From: Mytilus edulis
Taxonomy: Eukaryota > Mollusca > Bivalvia > Mytilida > Mytilidae
Direction of reading: 5' to 3'
Assembly: GCF_963676685.1 (NCBI RefSeq)
Contig: NC_092347.1
Coordinates: forward strand, 66,040,596-66,104,595
DNA: 64,000 nucleotides
Shown here: piece after piece, positions 12,601 to 27,600 of the stretch
Position numbering within the stretch: the stretch's first letter is position 1
Layout: each line of letters starts with the position of its first letter
Program-made: the position numbers and the translations under genes
The notes under the pieces: model-generated
The model's input: only the letters and a program-made list of their open reading frames with translations
Told to the model about the DNA's origin: nothing
Databases searched by the model: none

Positions 12601-15600
12601 TTAACCTTGGTTTTACTTTCAGAGTTTCACAGATACAAATTCCATTCTAACATAGTTAGCACACCTTGGTTTTACTTTCAGAGTTTCACAGATACGACTT
12701 CTATTCTTACATCTTAACCTTTGTTTTACTTTCAGAGTTTCACAGATACGACTTCCATTCTAACATCTTAACCTTGGTTTTACTTTCAGAGTTTCACAGA
12801 TACGACTTCCATTCTTACATCTTTAGCACACCTTGGTTTTACTTTCAGAGTTTTACAGATACCACTTCCATTCTGACATCTTAAGCACACCTTGGTTTTA
12901 CTTTCAGAGTTTCACAGATACGACTTCCATTCTTACATGTTTAGCACACCTTGGTTTTACTTTCAGAGTTTCACAGATACCACTTCCATTTTGACATCTT
13001 TAGCAAACAAGAGACAAAAAGATCTGTGTCAAGATAGACAAAGGGAGAAAATAATTACTGCTCTCAATTTACTGAAGAAATCCATTCCATCAATTAGTGT
13101 AGCTTTACAAAGTTGTATTAAATATCCTAGCAATGCACAGGCTCATGTAAGTATTTTTACAATGTTATGTTCAGTATATTTGCACAAATTAGCAGATCCA
13201 GTAGTAATCATAACATTTGTTTATTATTCAAAAGGTTAAAAAAGATTAAAAATAATTTGAACAAACATCTCTAAAGAAAATGCAAGTTTCTCTCCTATCT
13301 CACAGAAACAAACAGTTATTCAATAAATTTATACAATAACTGTCTTTTGATGAGGTAAATGTGCGGTCAAAGTGAAAATCAGTTTTTTCAAAAGTCAATT
13401 AAACCACAAATTTACCGAAACAGAAGACAGTAATTATTTATTCCATATTCCGAGAGAAATGTATCTAATGTAAAATATTTACCAAAACAAATTGTTCATC
13501 AAACATTGTTTACCTGAATTAAACACGTAAAAGCATGCAACGTTTAATTCACCTGCGGAAAAAGGATATTCGACGTGCAAAACTTGGTGAATATGCTTAT
13601 TTATTCAAATCCCATTCATATAGAAAAACCTACGAAAGTTTTAGCAATATGGAATAAATCAATTTATACAAATTAATATTTATTTACTTGTGAATAAGCA
13701 TCCATCATGTATTACTTAAAATGCTTGATTAACAGATAGTTATCTTTTTCCAACCAATTTAATCAATAGGCTGGTGTAAATAATGTAGGTAGCTAAGAAT
13801 TGTACTATGATTGTTATTTCACCAAGAGGGAATCAGGGTTTTATATATTATTAAAAAGACTTTCTGAACAGAAAAAGTCCTAGACCTAAAATGCAGTCAT
13901 AGTCATGACAGTAATTGGAGTAAATCTGAATTTCATAAGTGTCAATAAATTGCAAGCAGGAACATATTTTAGAATTGTGTTCCATTATTTGATGAATAGT
14001 ATAATACTGTATATATATGATATCTGAAATCCTGAAAAGAGTCTCTTTCACCTAGTTTTAACATTTATAATCTTTGATTACTATTAAATGCCTACTTTTT
14101 GACAGGTGAGCAAGTCCTATGTGATTAACCAAGTTTTGTCTGCAGTAAGAGATATAGTTGAGGCCATAGAAAACAAATTTACTGAAGAAGATTATTTAGA
14201 TGTAGAGGAACCTGGATACTTTGTTTCTAAAATTGATCAGGTATGTTTTATTTCAAAATCGTCCTTAAACATTCTCAAAGGCAAACATTTACCAACTTTA
14301 GGACAAATTATTGGAAAAGAAAAAAATAAGCTGTACATTTCACAATAATTTTATGATTTTTTTGTATATATTCTAATGCGATAGAAACAAGCCTTTTATA
14401 GCTGTTATTCATCTGGAAATTTTTATGTATGTCTTCATTGATGAGCTAAAGTGATCACACTATTATACATCAAGATAAATATTTACCGTAGTGTCAGGTG
14501 TATATTTCAGTTTTATGAATCTCTATGTATATTAGAGCATACAAATACTATTAGTTCATATATTTTCATGGGTACCAATTTTCTTGAAAAGAAAAATAGC
14601 TTTTATATGGATACTTGATATCAGGGCCTTGGAAAGGTTTTGTACAAGACTATATAGGAAATTTATACTTTATTTTATACTTTGTTTTATACTACAAAGT
14701 CCATGAAAATTGGTACCCAACAATTAATAATGAATCCCCATTAGTACAGATTTGTTATCTAGCATTAAAGAAACATTGTTACTGATACAAAACAATTCTA
14801 GATATTAGAAGCACTGTCTACAGAAAACCGAGAGGATTTAGATATAGATGTAGAAAGTTGGACAGAAGGAATTATCAGACATAGTATGTTGGTGGCACAT
14901 CTCTGTACAGACACATATAGAAATCTTATTATTATTAATTGTCAAAGGGTGAGTAGAAATTATAGTTTATAATAATGCACTGATTTAATACTTCAATTCA
15001 ACATCATCATGATCATACATAATATTCTTTTTGATTTGATACATACTTATCTTTATTCTCTTAAACCAAAGTACAATCAAATCAAAATCCTAAGTTAATG
15101 GCAAAAAAACTTTCGTCTACCAAAGACTCATCTGTGACACTAAAAAAAAAAAGAGGCCAATATCAAGTTCAACTTTATAGAGCATTGTGGAATGTCATGT
15201 TCAACCCTATTGAGAATTTATACAACAACTGTCAGATGGAGATTAATATTTTAATAGATAAAAAAGTTAATATTAAAAAGAATACATATGTATTAGAATA
15301 TCCATGTACTTTCATAATATTTGCCAATGAGAAATGCGTAAGTGCCATTGAAACCAGTTTTTAATGTGATAAATATGTTATTATTTGTAGATTTTACAAC
15401 TGAAAGGTCGTGTTTTAGCCTTGTCCATTACTATCAAAGAGAAAACAGATATACAGAGAATGAGGTCAGTATATTTGTAATGAACTTAAAGAAGAACAAA
15501 GGTCACCAACAATACATTTAAAAAGATATAAGCAACAGAAAGGCATAATTACTAGTAGATACAATCAAAAGATATATAAACATGTGTCAGAATATATTCT

Positions 15601-18600
15601 GTTATATTTGTTTCTGATTTTAAAGATACAATTAGAAATTATTGAAATACAGGTATACATGTCAGTCTTGTCCTTGATCTCATTTTTATGGATCTTTGAT
15701 AATGTATGTTACGATTATGTGATACCTTAGATTTTATTTAATTTGTAAGATTTCAACATAAAATTAAGCCATGATCAGTTTGGCAGCAAGACACTTAAGC
15801 ATTTGCGATCTTGTTTATATTTCATTATAGCTAAAAATGGCCTTCCCTTATTGTATAAGGTAATTGAATACTCATTTAGATTGTTCTTTGACAGTAACCA
15901 TGGTAACCTAAATTTAGATTACTGTGGATTCATTTATTTTTGTGGATTGGAGAAATTTGTAAAATTATGTATTCAAGCCTTCATAATGTTTGTACATTGT
16001 TGAACATTTAGATTCTTTGATCACCCATACCAACTATGGATGAAAAAATGTTATATTAAGAATAATAATGAAAACACAGCACTAAATGTATAATAAAATT
16101 TCATTTGGTACAGAGAGGATTACGATGAGTGTTGTGAATCATTGATTGATGAGTTTTGTGAACTGGAGAAGAACGTCAACATGAGTTTACTTCACTTGAT
16201 AGTAGATATATTCAAAGAAACAACAGAACCTATAGAAAGATTGATAAAGGCAGCTATGTATCCTAAACAGGTACATGAACATCTTTCATTTTCATTTACT
16301 TTTCTGCTATTTATACATTATGACATTACAACATAGTTCTTAGAGTAATGGAAATTATCAATAGGAAAAGAAATTCATCAAAGATACATTTAATATGATT
16401 TTGTATTCCATACGCTCAAAATAATTGAAGGAAAGATTATAGGCCAATTTAGTTCGAAGTTGAAGAACATTGAGGACCCAAAATTTTTGAAAGGTTGTTC
16501 CAACTGCAGCTATCAAGATATTCTATTGCTGAATAGAAAAAATAAAAGAAAAGATATTTGGTTGGGACATCCGGAAGAGAAAATGTTCTGATATCTTTGT
16601 TATAGAATTTGTAAACATGTTATATCGAGGTAAAAAATAATCTGATGTGTCATTTTATTTAAAAGAATTCAGATCCTTTAAAGCAAACAGAAATTGATAA
16701 ATGTCTTATTTGTAAACTATTTGGGGAACAATTTGACAATTTCTAGTTATCAGTTGTGTGTGTATTTTCATATTGACTTAATTTAATACTTTATTGTACG
16801 TCAGGATCAGTCTATAGGAGAAAATGACATTTTGATAACAGAGTTTGAAGAACATGCAGATAAAATGTGTCAAGTGGCAAGCTTTGCTGCAGCTAGCTCA
16901 ACTGATGCCACACGTAAGATTTATAAGATTTATTAATAACTAATTTAGTGTAAGCCACATTAAATAAAATTGAGAATGGAAATGGGGAATGTGTCAAAGA
17001 GACAACAACCCGACCAAATAAAAAACAACAGCAGAGGGTCACCAACAGGTCTTCAATGTAGCGAGAAATTCCCGCACCCAGAGGCGTCCTTCAGCTGGCC
17101 CCTAAACAAATATATACTAGTCCAGTGATAATGAACGCCATACTAATTTCCAAATTGTACACAAGAAACTAAAATTAAAATAATACAAGACTAACAAAGG
17201 CCAGAGGCTCCTGACTTGGGACAGGCGCAAAAATGCGGCGTGGTTAAACATGTTTGTGAGATCTCAACCCTCCCCCTATACCTCTAACCAATGTAGAAAA
17301 GTAAACGCATAACAATACGCACATTAAAATTCAGTTCAAGAGAAGTCCGATTCTGATGTCAGAAGATGTAACCAAAGAAAATAAACAAAATGACAATAAT
17401 ACATAAATAACAACAGACTACTAGCAGTTAACTGACATGCCAGCAAATGTTATAAAACTTGTACACAATGTGATTGAAAATATAAAAAAAACAATAAAAT
17501 AATAGTAGATTATTACAGAAAATTAAAGATTTGTAATGTTTGCAAATTGCTTGATGGATACCTTATAATAGAAAAGTGTACTTTTTTTTTAATTTTTTTT
17601 TTAACTTCAATTCTTTATTAACCAAATGTTTTACAACATATAGGTACATTCATATTAACATGCATGTAGTCTTGTCCCTGTTTTGGCTAAACATGTATTT
17701 GATGTTCAAAATTCAACAATCACATGGTAACATCAATTGGACCTTTCAATACTAGGTTTAGTTTTGGTCAAATAGCTATACATTTTAACATTTTCTTACA
17801 AATATTATATGTGAATATCTTACAGGTGTCAGAGTAATTAGAACTTGTGTATGTCATCTTGAAAGACTGGATCCTGACATTGTACCAGCAGCTATATGTA
17901 TGGCAAGGGACCAGTTGGACAAGATGGCTGTCCGTCATGTCAAGCTTTTAATGAAAGAATGGTCTTTTGAGTTGAATACTTTGATGCAAATCCTGGATGA
18001 AATGACAGACCCTCAGATATTTATGGGTGTTTCTGGTAAGTTGTTTTCTTATTTATCATCAACAAAAAATTAAATTTTGCATGGTGTAAGTTAGCAAAGA
18101 GCCTATAAATAACAACACATAACATACAAATCTATTTGAGGGTGGATTATTCAAAACAAAGATAACTTCAATTACAAAAAGAAAATTACAGGTTGACTAA
18201 CAATGCTTTTTTAAAGAACTATTCAGTATGCAAATATAAAAACATTAATTATTTTTAAAATGTGATAAAAAAAATGCAATATTTCACTAGAGATCTAGCT
18301 TCATGGTGCATGCATCTATCCAGGTGAAATCATAGATGGAGACAGATAAGAAACTTTTGCAGCTCATTGTAAATTTTGGTCAATAAGAAATTGATATATA
18401 TATAACATTTTTTTTTTCAGAGAAAAGAATAGAAGAAGATATAGGTGTATGTAGGGGATATGTAATGACCTGTGATGTAGAAGGTATCAGCAGTGCAGTT
18501 AAATCTCTGGTGGGTAGATCAAGGCGTGTGTGTCAGGTCGGAGAGAGAATTGTCGATAGCCACGATGATCCACTATATCGTAATGGATTGCTGGTTTATG

Positions 18601-21600
18601 TTAAAAGCCTCCATAAAGGTTTGTTTATAAAGTTATTTTCCCTTAAATTACAGAAAATTATAATGAAATATAAGCTCTGAGAAATATTGACCATAACTAT
18701 TTTTAAATCAATCCATTCTGCCCTTCTCTACTTTTACCCTTCCTCATGTCATGATCAGCTTATTACAATCTTGTTTCATTAAGTTGAGTTATTGTTTAAT
18801 CATAAAGCCATACATAATTTACTTTTATTTAGAATTTAAATGCTGTAATATCAGCTTTTATACATTTCATCTTTGACTTTGTAACACTTAAGTGCCAGTC
18901 TGCCTAAGAATCAGGCAGTGGTGAAAACATGACTAAAAAAACCCACCCAATTTGACATTGATTTCAGTTTATAATATGTAGTTATGCACAAAAATAACAT
19001 TCATTTCCATTTTCTGTTCTGGTAATAGAAGATACAATTTGGTTGAAATGCACTAGAAATTAACAAGTAAGGGGAGATAACTCTGTAATTTGCTATCATT
19101 CTAACCAATTTTCTAACAAGTTATTTGATATTACCAGACACACTCAAAGGAAAGACTAATACTTTTTAACTCAGGATGGTGGTTAGTATTAAATAGCATG
19201 ATTAGCTCGGTGGGTTTTTTCTAATCATGTTTTAATTTTTACCTAAATTGCCTGATTCTTACAAAGACTACACATATATTGCCATATTTGGGACAAACTT
19301 TAAACTTTTATACTTATTTTATTGTCTCCAAGTTTCTTAGTTTCTAGGGATAATTTCTTTTTTCCCTTGACCAAAAACAATTATGGCAAAAAAGTAACAA
19401 TGTATTATAGAATGTTAAGTTTTATGAAAGCCATTTCTTTATCATTTCACTTTTATAGACTTGTGTATTTTTAATTTTAACCAAATTACAGCAATAACTG
19501 GGATAAGAGCAGGATCAACCCATGTATACTCTGATGTAACCAGTAATTCAGCAGTGGAATCATTACTTAGAAGATTATCACATTTGTTAGAATGTGTAAG
19601 AAAAGTGAAAAATGGATTGAATGCAGATAATCAGCCAAGCATACTTAGTCCAGAGAGACGGAATCTCAGATTTGCAGGTTTTTAAATTTTTAAACTTTAA
19701 GCTTTTTATTTCTAATAAATGGTTTTGAACGTCATATTTTTAATGATAAAAATTTGTAGAAAAAATAAAGTAATTGAGGATATTTTTTATTAAAAAAAAG
19801 CTGCAAGTTTCAAAATAACAATCAATAGTATTCAAAATTTTTTGTTTGTATATATATTTTATATATCTTGATCAGGTTTAGATTCAGACAGGGCCTCACA
19901 AGGTAAGCCTCCTAAATGGAGAGAGAAAGAAAAAAATGAAAATGAAAAGCTATAGCAAATTTTGTGTCAAATACTTTATATGCCTGTTATTAAGAGACTT
20001 TACAAGGAATAGATGAAAAGGATGTATTTAATATGGACAAAGATAGCATTTAGAATTATTATTTAAAAATTGTTTCTAATTAAAACATTTTTTATCATTA
20101 CAGAAGCTGAGAAAAGAAGGAAAACTTCCAGTTCTAGTCACATTAAATTTTCATCAACTGGTGCTTTGAAATCTCTACCTCTTGACAACAGATTCCTACA
20201 GGAGGATATCTGCAGTAAGGAGGACTTTCTCACTCACTCATCCATGTCTACGCTACAAAAAGTAGTCCCATTACAACGAAGTGCATTACAGCAAAGTACA
20301 GAATCATTGCAATCTACGTCATCTCAGGAATCATTTCATCAAACAAAAGTCAATCCACAGGAGTCCTATCAACAGAGCAAAGTAAAGCCTGTAGAATCAT
20401 ATCAACGTGTCTCAAGGTTAAAATCTAGTCAAGGTTAGCAGAAAAATTTTGTGAAATATTTTGATACTGATAAATCATTATATTGGTAGGATACCAATTA
20501 TCAGAAATTTATAATCAAACATAGTGTCATTATCCAATTTATGACATAAAATATGGTATAATTATTAAATACTGGAACACTTATAAACAAGGAATGTCAT
20601 TATGACTAGAACTGTTTTAAAGAAATATATTCAGACATGTATGCTTCTTGACTAGAATGTTTTCATGAGTAGAGTATTTTCATCAGAAAAATGTAGATAT
20701 TAAAGATTTATAAGACAATGTATTAAAGAGTGTATTTATAATAAAAAAAAAAACCATTGAATCTTCCTCAATTGAAAAAAAGGCAACTTGAAAAAAAAGT
20801 ATTAAGACATTCGACTGTTTTCATATTTCTAACAATATTTAATTATATGTGATAAAGGTTATATTTTTGCCAGGCTTTAATGAAAACCAAAGAAATCTAT
20901 AAAGTTTGGGGTGAAATCCATAGCACCCCATTAAAAGTAAATGGTCTGTACTGAAATGTTTTTAATGCATAAAAAAATTTGGCAGCATAGCTCCTAAGGA
21001 CATGTTTTAATTGAATTCACACAGGCCACACAGTTTGGGTATATTTAATATTGTAAGAAAGAGAATAATTGCAATGAGTGGGGCAGCCCCCCTTATCCTA
21101 AAGGAGCATACTCATTGCAATCGAAGATAGATTTAATATAGAGAGAGTATATTTATTTTTCAAGCTAACCATTCATTTTCTCTACATCTTTGTGTAGTTA
21201 GGGTGGCCTCTTATTGATTTGGCATGATCTATATCCATTAACATTTCAAATGAGCCCTTTCTCCGTACAGGCGTGTTTACAGATATCCATGAAGATTTAA
21301 GTCACGGAGGAGTGGTTTCATCTTTGTCGTCTTCACAACGATTTGTAGAAAATATGCCATACTTCAAGCTGCTGTCGAATTATTTAACCACTGAAATTGG
21401 TTCCATAAAGTCAGGCTCCACAGATTCTGTACCCGATTTGTTTGAGACAGAATGGTTATCGTGTCAGTTATGAATATCCGCTGCATCATCGTCAATGATA
21501 TCATCACACATCATTACATGTGCCTGAATCTGTATAAACAGTTTACTAATAAACTTTTTTGTTTGTTATTTGTCTTAAAATTGATACGAGACGACAGCGT

Positions 21601-24600
21601 AAAGTACTCCTCCGTGACTTCATGGATACCTGTAAACAATTTCCATGTGCTTTATCATTAAGGTGGCACGGTAGTATTTGCATTCCAGAATTTAGGTTGC
21701 TCTTTTGTGTACCCTACTTTGGTAAATGTATCTAAACAGTGTGGTTGGACAAAAAATACAGTATCAACTGAAATACTTTCCCAAACTGAGGGATGAATCA
21801 GGTGTAGAAAAATATAAAATAATTTTACATACAGATGAAAATGAATTTTTGAGAATTTTTTTTTAATTTTGTATTCACTGCACGATAAAAGACCTAAAAG
21901 CACTAGTGGCCTTAGGTTTTTAAAAATAGCAAAAAAAGTAAACGGTCATGATACACATTCAAATTCATTTCTGAATAGTAAAATGAAAGTACTTCAGTTA
22001 ACTGTGAATGTAGAATTTTTCGCAGTGTTAGAAATGGGTGAAAATTCTAAAAAGGCTATCATTATCCCCTATGGGCCAGGAAATACTACCATGCCACCTT
22101 AAATGGTCACATGAACACTTGACGGGAATATAAGAAAAACCGAACTTGAAATGCGTAATTGACCCAGACTTTAAATCATTTCCGGAAAGGACCCAAAGTT
22201 CCGGATCGCGTCAATAGAAGTATTAAAAAAATTTCTTCAAATTTAAAGCAATAAAATTTTCACAGTCAGGAGGATTTTCAAGGGTCGGTCGGTAAACTGC
22301 AAACAAACAATATTTTAATTTAAGCCTAGGTTAATCACTTACTTAAATGTTCAACTATATAAAAATATTCTAAAAGCTTACATGCTAAAACCATGAAGTA
22401 AATATATCACATAAGTTGGTACCTATGAAAATAAAAGAATCCCCAGTATAAGGAATCACTACTATTTGACCATAAGTATTTTTATGCCCCACCTACGATA
22501 GTAGAGGGGCATTATGTTTTCTGGTCTGTGCGTCCGTCCGTCCGTCTGTCCGTTCGTTCGTCAGTCTGTCCGTTCATTCGTCCGTCCGTCTGTCCCGCTT
22601 CAGGTTAAAGTTTTTGGTCAAGGTAGTTTTTGATGAAGTTTAAGTCCAATCGACTTCAAACTTAGTACACATGTCCCCTATGATATGATCTTTCTAATTT
22701 TAATGCCAAATTAGAGTTTTTACCCCAATTTCACGGTCCACTGAACATGGAAAATGATAGTGCGAGTGGGGCATTCGTGTACTGAGGACACATTCTTGTT
22801 ATGTTTAAATTTTACTGATCAATTTATTCTAGGTTTGTTAACATTATGCCAATGATGACAAAGACAAACTATTTGTACAAATTTAATTTTGTTAACTGAT
22901 AGATCTTAACAATCTACATTTTCCCCTAAATGTATAATAGTCTGGCATATATGTGCTGTTTGCTTTTTACCTCATTTTCAAAGTTCCTGAAATCATAAAA
23001 TTTTTAATCAACTTATGACTTTGTAATTAGTTGATCTTTTCAGTTACAGTTTTTTTCTGTAGTCTGTCATAAGAATGTAATGTATTCTTTTTCTGTAGAT
23101 CCAACCACTACCTCTCATATTAAAGAAAAGATAACTGGTGCTGTAACCAAGGGAGATAAGCATGTTATAAAATCTGTGAGTGGAGATTTGTTAGGTTGGA
23201 GTAATCATATAGTAGATAGTGCTGAATGTCTTTTGGTACACTCTGATACTGCCAAACGAAGGTAAGTTTTGTTCTGACCATATATAGATATCAGAAGATG
23301 AATATGTGGTATGAGTGCCAATGAGACATATTGTCTTGTTAATGAACTTTGTTAATGTCAATTGATTCCATTTTGCTGGATGCTAACAAGTTGCTGAAAA
23401 AGACAAAATTGAGTTAAATTATCAAAATTACAAGAAAAAAACTGAGAAAAGCCTATTTTTGAATTTTTAGATTTAACATATAAACAGTTAGCCCAAAATA
23501 ACTTAAATGCTTCTTAAAATGTGAAGCTTCAGAATTTTTGTGATATTTGTGTATTTTTAACATTTCTATGTAGATACTTTCTTGTATAATATTTAAAACT
23601 TTATTTGTTAACAGAAGTATACATTCCTTGTGTAGTGAGGTAGATGAACTAGTTGCAGATCTAACGGAGAAATTAAAATATGTAGCAATGGGGGATCAAG
23701 ATGATATATCTGATATTTGTTCTCTAAGTCAACTATGGGAAGTCAAGGTAAGTCCTTAAAAGATGGATAATTTGACAAATATTTTACTGCAAATTCTGAA
23801 AATAGGGAAGACGAAAATATCAGAAATTGAACAACCAAAGGAAATGCTTATTTTTCATTGACTTTTGATCTTGGAGTCTTAAATTATAATTTAAAACACC
23901 AAATGACTTATCCAAAAATTTCTGAAAATTCGAATCTAATAAAAAATCATGTTGTGTTCATTGCAGTAAAAATGTAGATGATAGAAGATTTAGGATAAAT
24001 CAAAAATCTTTCTAATTGGTTTCTGATAATTCACTTTTGACAGATACAATACACAGGTTTTTGAATGGTTTATTGTAAAACATATAATTTCATGAAGATT
24101 TGTGTATGATTAATAAAAGATACAAGACATGTATATAACACAGACCTCAAACTCTTTCGAAGTAACATCTGTTTTATGTTACGCTCACTGTTAGGAAAAA
24201 TTAAGAAAGAAGAGTTTTCTAACTTTAAAATCAAGCTGTCTAATCAAATTGTAAATTTTACATTTACGTTATTGAGTACACACATTGTATTAGTCTAATA
24301 CTACTGCTTTCCATTAAAGATTGAGAAGATAAGAGTATTTATAGATGTTACAGTGGACCAATGGAAAGACATTTCAGACCCTGTTTATAAGTCAACCACG
24401 TCATCTGATCAGAGGTTAATGAAACAACAAGTAAGAACTATTTCCTGTCATACATAGATATCAGCTGATTTTTAACTAATTTTAACAGCCTTTTGTTGGG
24501 CTTCATGCCTTTAACCATCTGACAAAATGTATATGTAATGGCTATAGTACAACAATAATGTACCATTTATAATGTCCTTTTAAATGGTAAAATCATCCAA

Positions 24601-27600
24601 TATAATGGTGACCAAATAAAGTTCTGATCAAAACTTTGATAATTTATTTAAAAATACTAGTAAATTGAACTTTTTGGGAGTACAGAAATATCATATGCAC
24701 AAGACTCTATGGTCCAAACTGACCCTTTAATGATTGTAGAAGATGATATGATTATATTTCTGGTTATCTTAATAAAATGTGTTTTAATCTGATTTTATTT
24801 TGCAGATTGACTCATTAAAACAACATACCACTAATATATCAGAACTTATGGATCTAACAGAAAGTATTGATGATAAAGATATTGGAGAAGAAAGATGTCA
24901 ACGTCTACAAGAAAATAGTAACGAGTTAGATAACATTACAGTTACCATAGTAACAACATCAGGTGTCATATATAAATCATGTAAGTCCTAAATATTGTAA
25001 TCGTCATAAAATTATTAACATAATGTAATATCGTCACTGGGCTTCTAAAATGTCGTATATGACTTTTTTGCTAAAAAATACTTTTTGACACCAATAGTCT
25101 GGGCGGGAGGAAATCTTTGGTATTACAAAATAGCATACAGTTAGACCAATCAAAATGTGTGAAATAAGATATATTACAAAATTGCCAATGTCAGTTGTTT
25201 GTAAAGATTGCTTCCAAAATGTTGTATGAAACTTGAAAATCGTTGTAGAATGGCTTTGGGAAAAAAATAATTGTACATTTCTTTATTTCTGTGAAAATAA
25301 TTTAAGTTCTTGGATAATCCAGAAATGTCAAAGTTTTTATTTCACTGCTATTAACAAAAATGTTCAAGTTTACATACAACATTTTGGAAGCATGCATTTT
25401 GCAAAAATTTTCAAAGCCTGTTTGTGAGATATTTTTTTCTTGAAAAATTTGTAATTTACAACATTTTAGAAACCCAGCGATGATACGACTATGGCTTAGG
25501 TGTCCACTATTTTTTTGTGACTCTAGTTTGGTAGATAAAGTAGCAGTTTTTGTAGGAAAAACTAATTGGGTCTTGATAATTATTGCTTTCCTTTATCATG
25601 GAAGTTAGTAGTTGACCTTTTGAATAAAGTAAAGGATATAATATATATTCTTTTTTTTTCAATCAAGCCTAGCTTGTAAAGTCAAATATTTGATAATGTA
25701 ACTTTCTATATTACAGCTACTCATCAAGATAAATGTCAACTTGAACAACTTTGCAGAGAATGGGCTGTAAGAATATATTGTGTTCTTGACGACCTTGAAG
25801 GATTGACCTCTGACCTTTACACTAAAGGTTGTGATAGAAAAGTGTGGCCAAGTGATAGCATACCTTTAAAAGACTCACAACTTTTTGAACATATACTGCA
25901 TCAGAATAGCCAGATCAGAAATCTCTTGCACAGTGCATGTCTTGGGTAAGTTCCCAAAAGAAAGGATTGATTTTACCACATTTTGCCATGTACTTTCAGT
26001 GATGATTCATTGACTTCTTTAATTTTAGCATATGCATTAACAAATTACCAAAAAGTGAGACAAACCTCTGTGATAACAGTTTATTGTCAGATCATTTTCA
26101 TTTTAAACTAAAATACTCTTTAACTGGTTTATTTAGATATAGGCAGACATGTAGTAAAGTATTCTTGATCAACTTGAAGATGTTTATTGAATCTGACATT
26201 TACCTGATCATACCAGGAAGCTCTTTTTAAAATGATAATCTTTTTCAACATAGTCAGTTTTAAACTCTTTTTTCCCAACTGGTAAAATATTTGAATAAAC
26301 AACAGCTACATGGATATCACTGTTTTATTTCAGAAATGACAGTGTTTCTGAATTAGCAACATCCCTTTGTTTAGATCAAGATGGATTGTATGACAGTATA
26401 AAATCCACTTCATCCAGGAAGAAAAGAGAAGTAGATAAGATAGCAGTGACCTACATATGTTGTAGACTTGGTCTACTTTCCTCACAGTGGATTGTTAAGG
26501 TTAGTCCAAACATATTCATTCAAAATACACTACTAAATGAAAATTATTATATTTTCCAATAAAGATATACATAAACAATCAAAATTTGATGTCAGTTTGT
26601 CATTTATGCGCAGATTAATGGGAGTAAACTTTAAAAGTGAAAACCAATAATGTGTGCAATGGAAAAATTGACAGTAAAATTATATAGATATAAAGATAAG
26701 AAGATTTTATATGTCGCCAATGACTGTCTCTACCAGAGTCCAAATGACATAGAATTTAACATCTATAGGTCATAGTTCGGCCTTCAACAATGAGCAAAGC
26801 CCATACAACATAGTCAGCTATAAAAGGCCATGAAATGAAAAATATGAAACTGTTTAAAAAACAAATCTAGCAGCCTGACTTGTGTACAATACTATGAGTC
26901 GTATTACCAAAAAGTATTTTTGATTAGTATGATATATGAATGTAGTACTGGAATATCATTGAACTGAATTTGGTCATCATCAATTATCTGTCAATTTAGT
27001 TTTTCAAAAAAAAAATCCCACCAAAAGAAATACATAGAAGAAATCGTAATTAGTGGTTTTATTTTCAGAGTATAAAATGTATGGATATATTACAAGAGCA
27101 GACATTGATGTATACAGCTTTGTTAAATAAATTATCAGATAGTGCTGTGGAAGTCAGGACAGCTCAAACAGGTATTTATCAGATAGTGCTGTGGAAGTCA
27201 GGACAGCTCAAACAGGTATTTATCAGTATTATGTATGGATGCCATATTTTAAGACAGTACCTTAAATGGTATCACACTATAGCAATTTATTTTTATACCC
27301 CCGCTTTGAAAAAGGGGGGGGGTATACTGTTTTACATCTGTCCGTCCGTCAGTCTGTCTGTCCATTTTAATTTAAAAGATATATGTGCAGTAATATTTTT
27401 CTTTGGAAATAAAATATTAATGTAGCATTATCATTTCCATGTCATTATAACTATAAAAATATTATAAATCTGTGATGTTGTTAGCCTATCCTGAAATTAA
27501 TATATTTTGATTTCAAATCTCGCTGCGAAAAAAACTTATGTTTGAGTGAGTAACTACCATTATTGCTATATGCGAAAACTACCAAATATGAAGTAATATT

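Noticed and set aside
12079..12884. Several overlapping open frames with SFTDTTSILTS and FHRYDFHSY repeats
   Set aside because: They are frames through the splice-acceptor minisatellite, not a separate repeat protein.
21069..21121. 12-base inverted pair ATTGCAATGAGT / ACTCATTGCAAT as a regulatory hairpin
   Set aside because: Perfect but isolated. No associated start, stop or splice signal, and probably a remnant MITE end.
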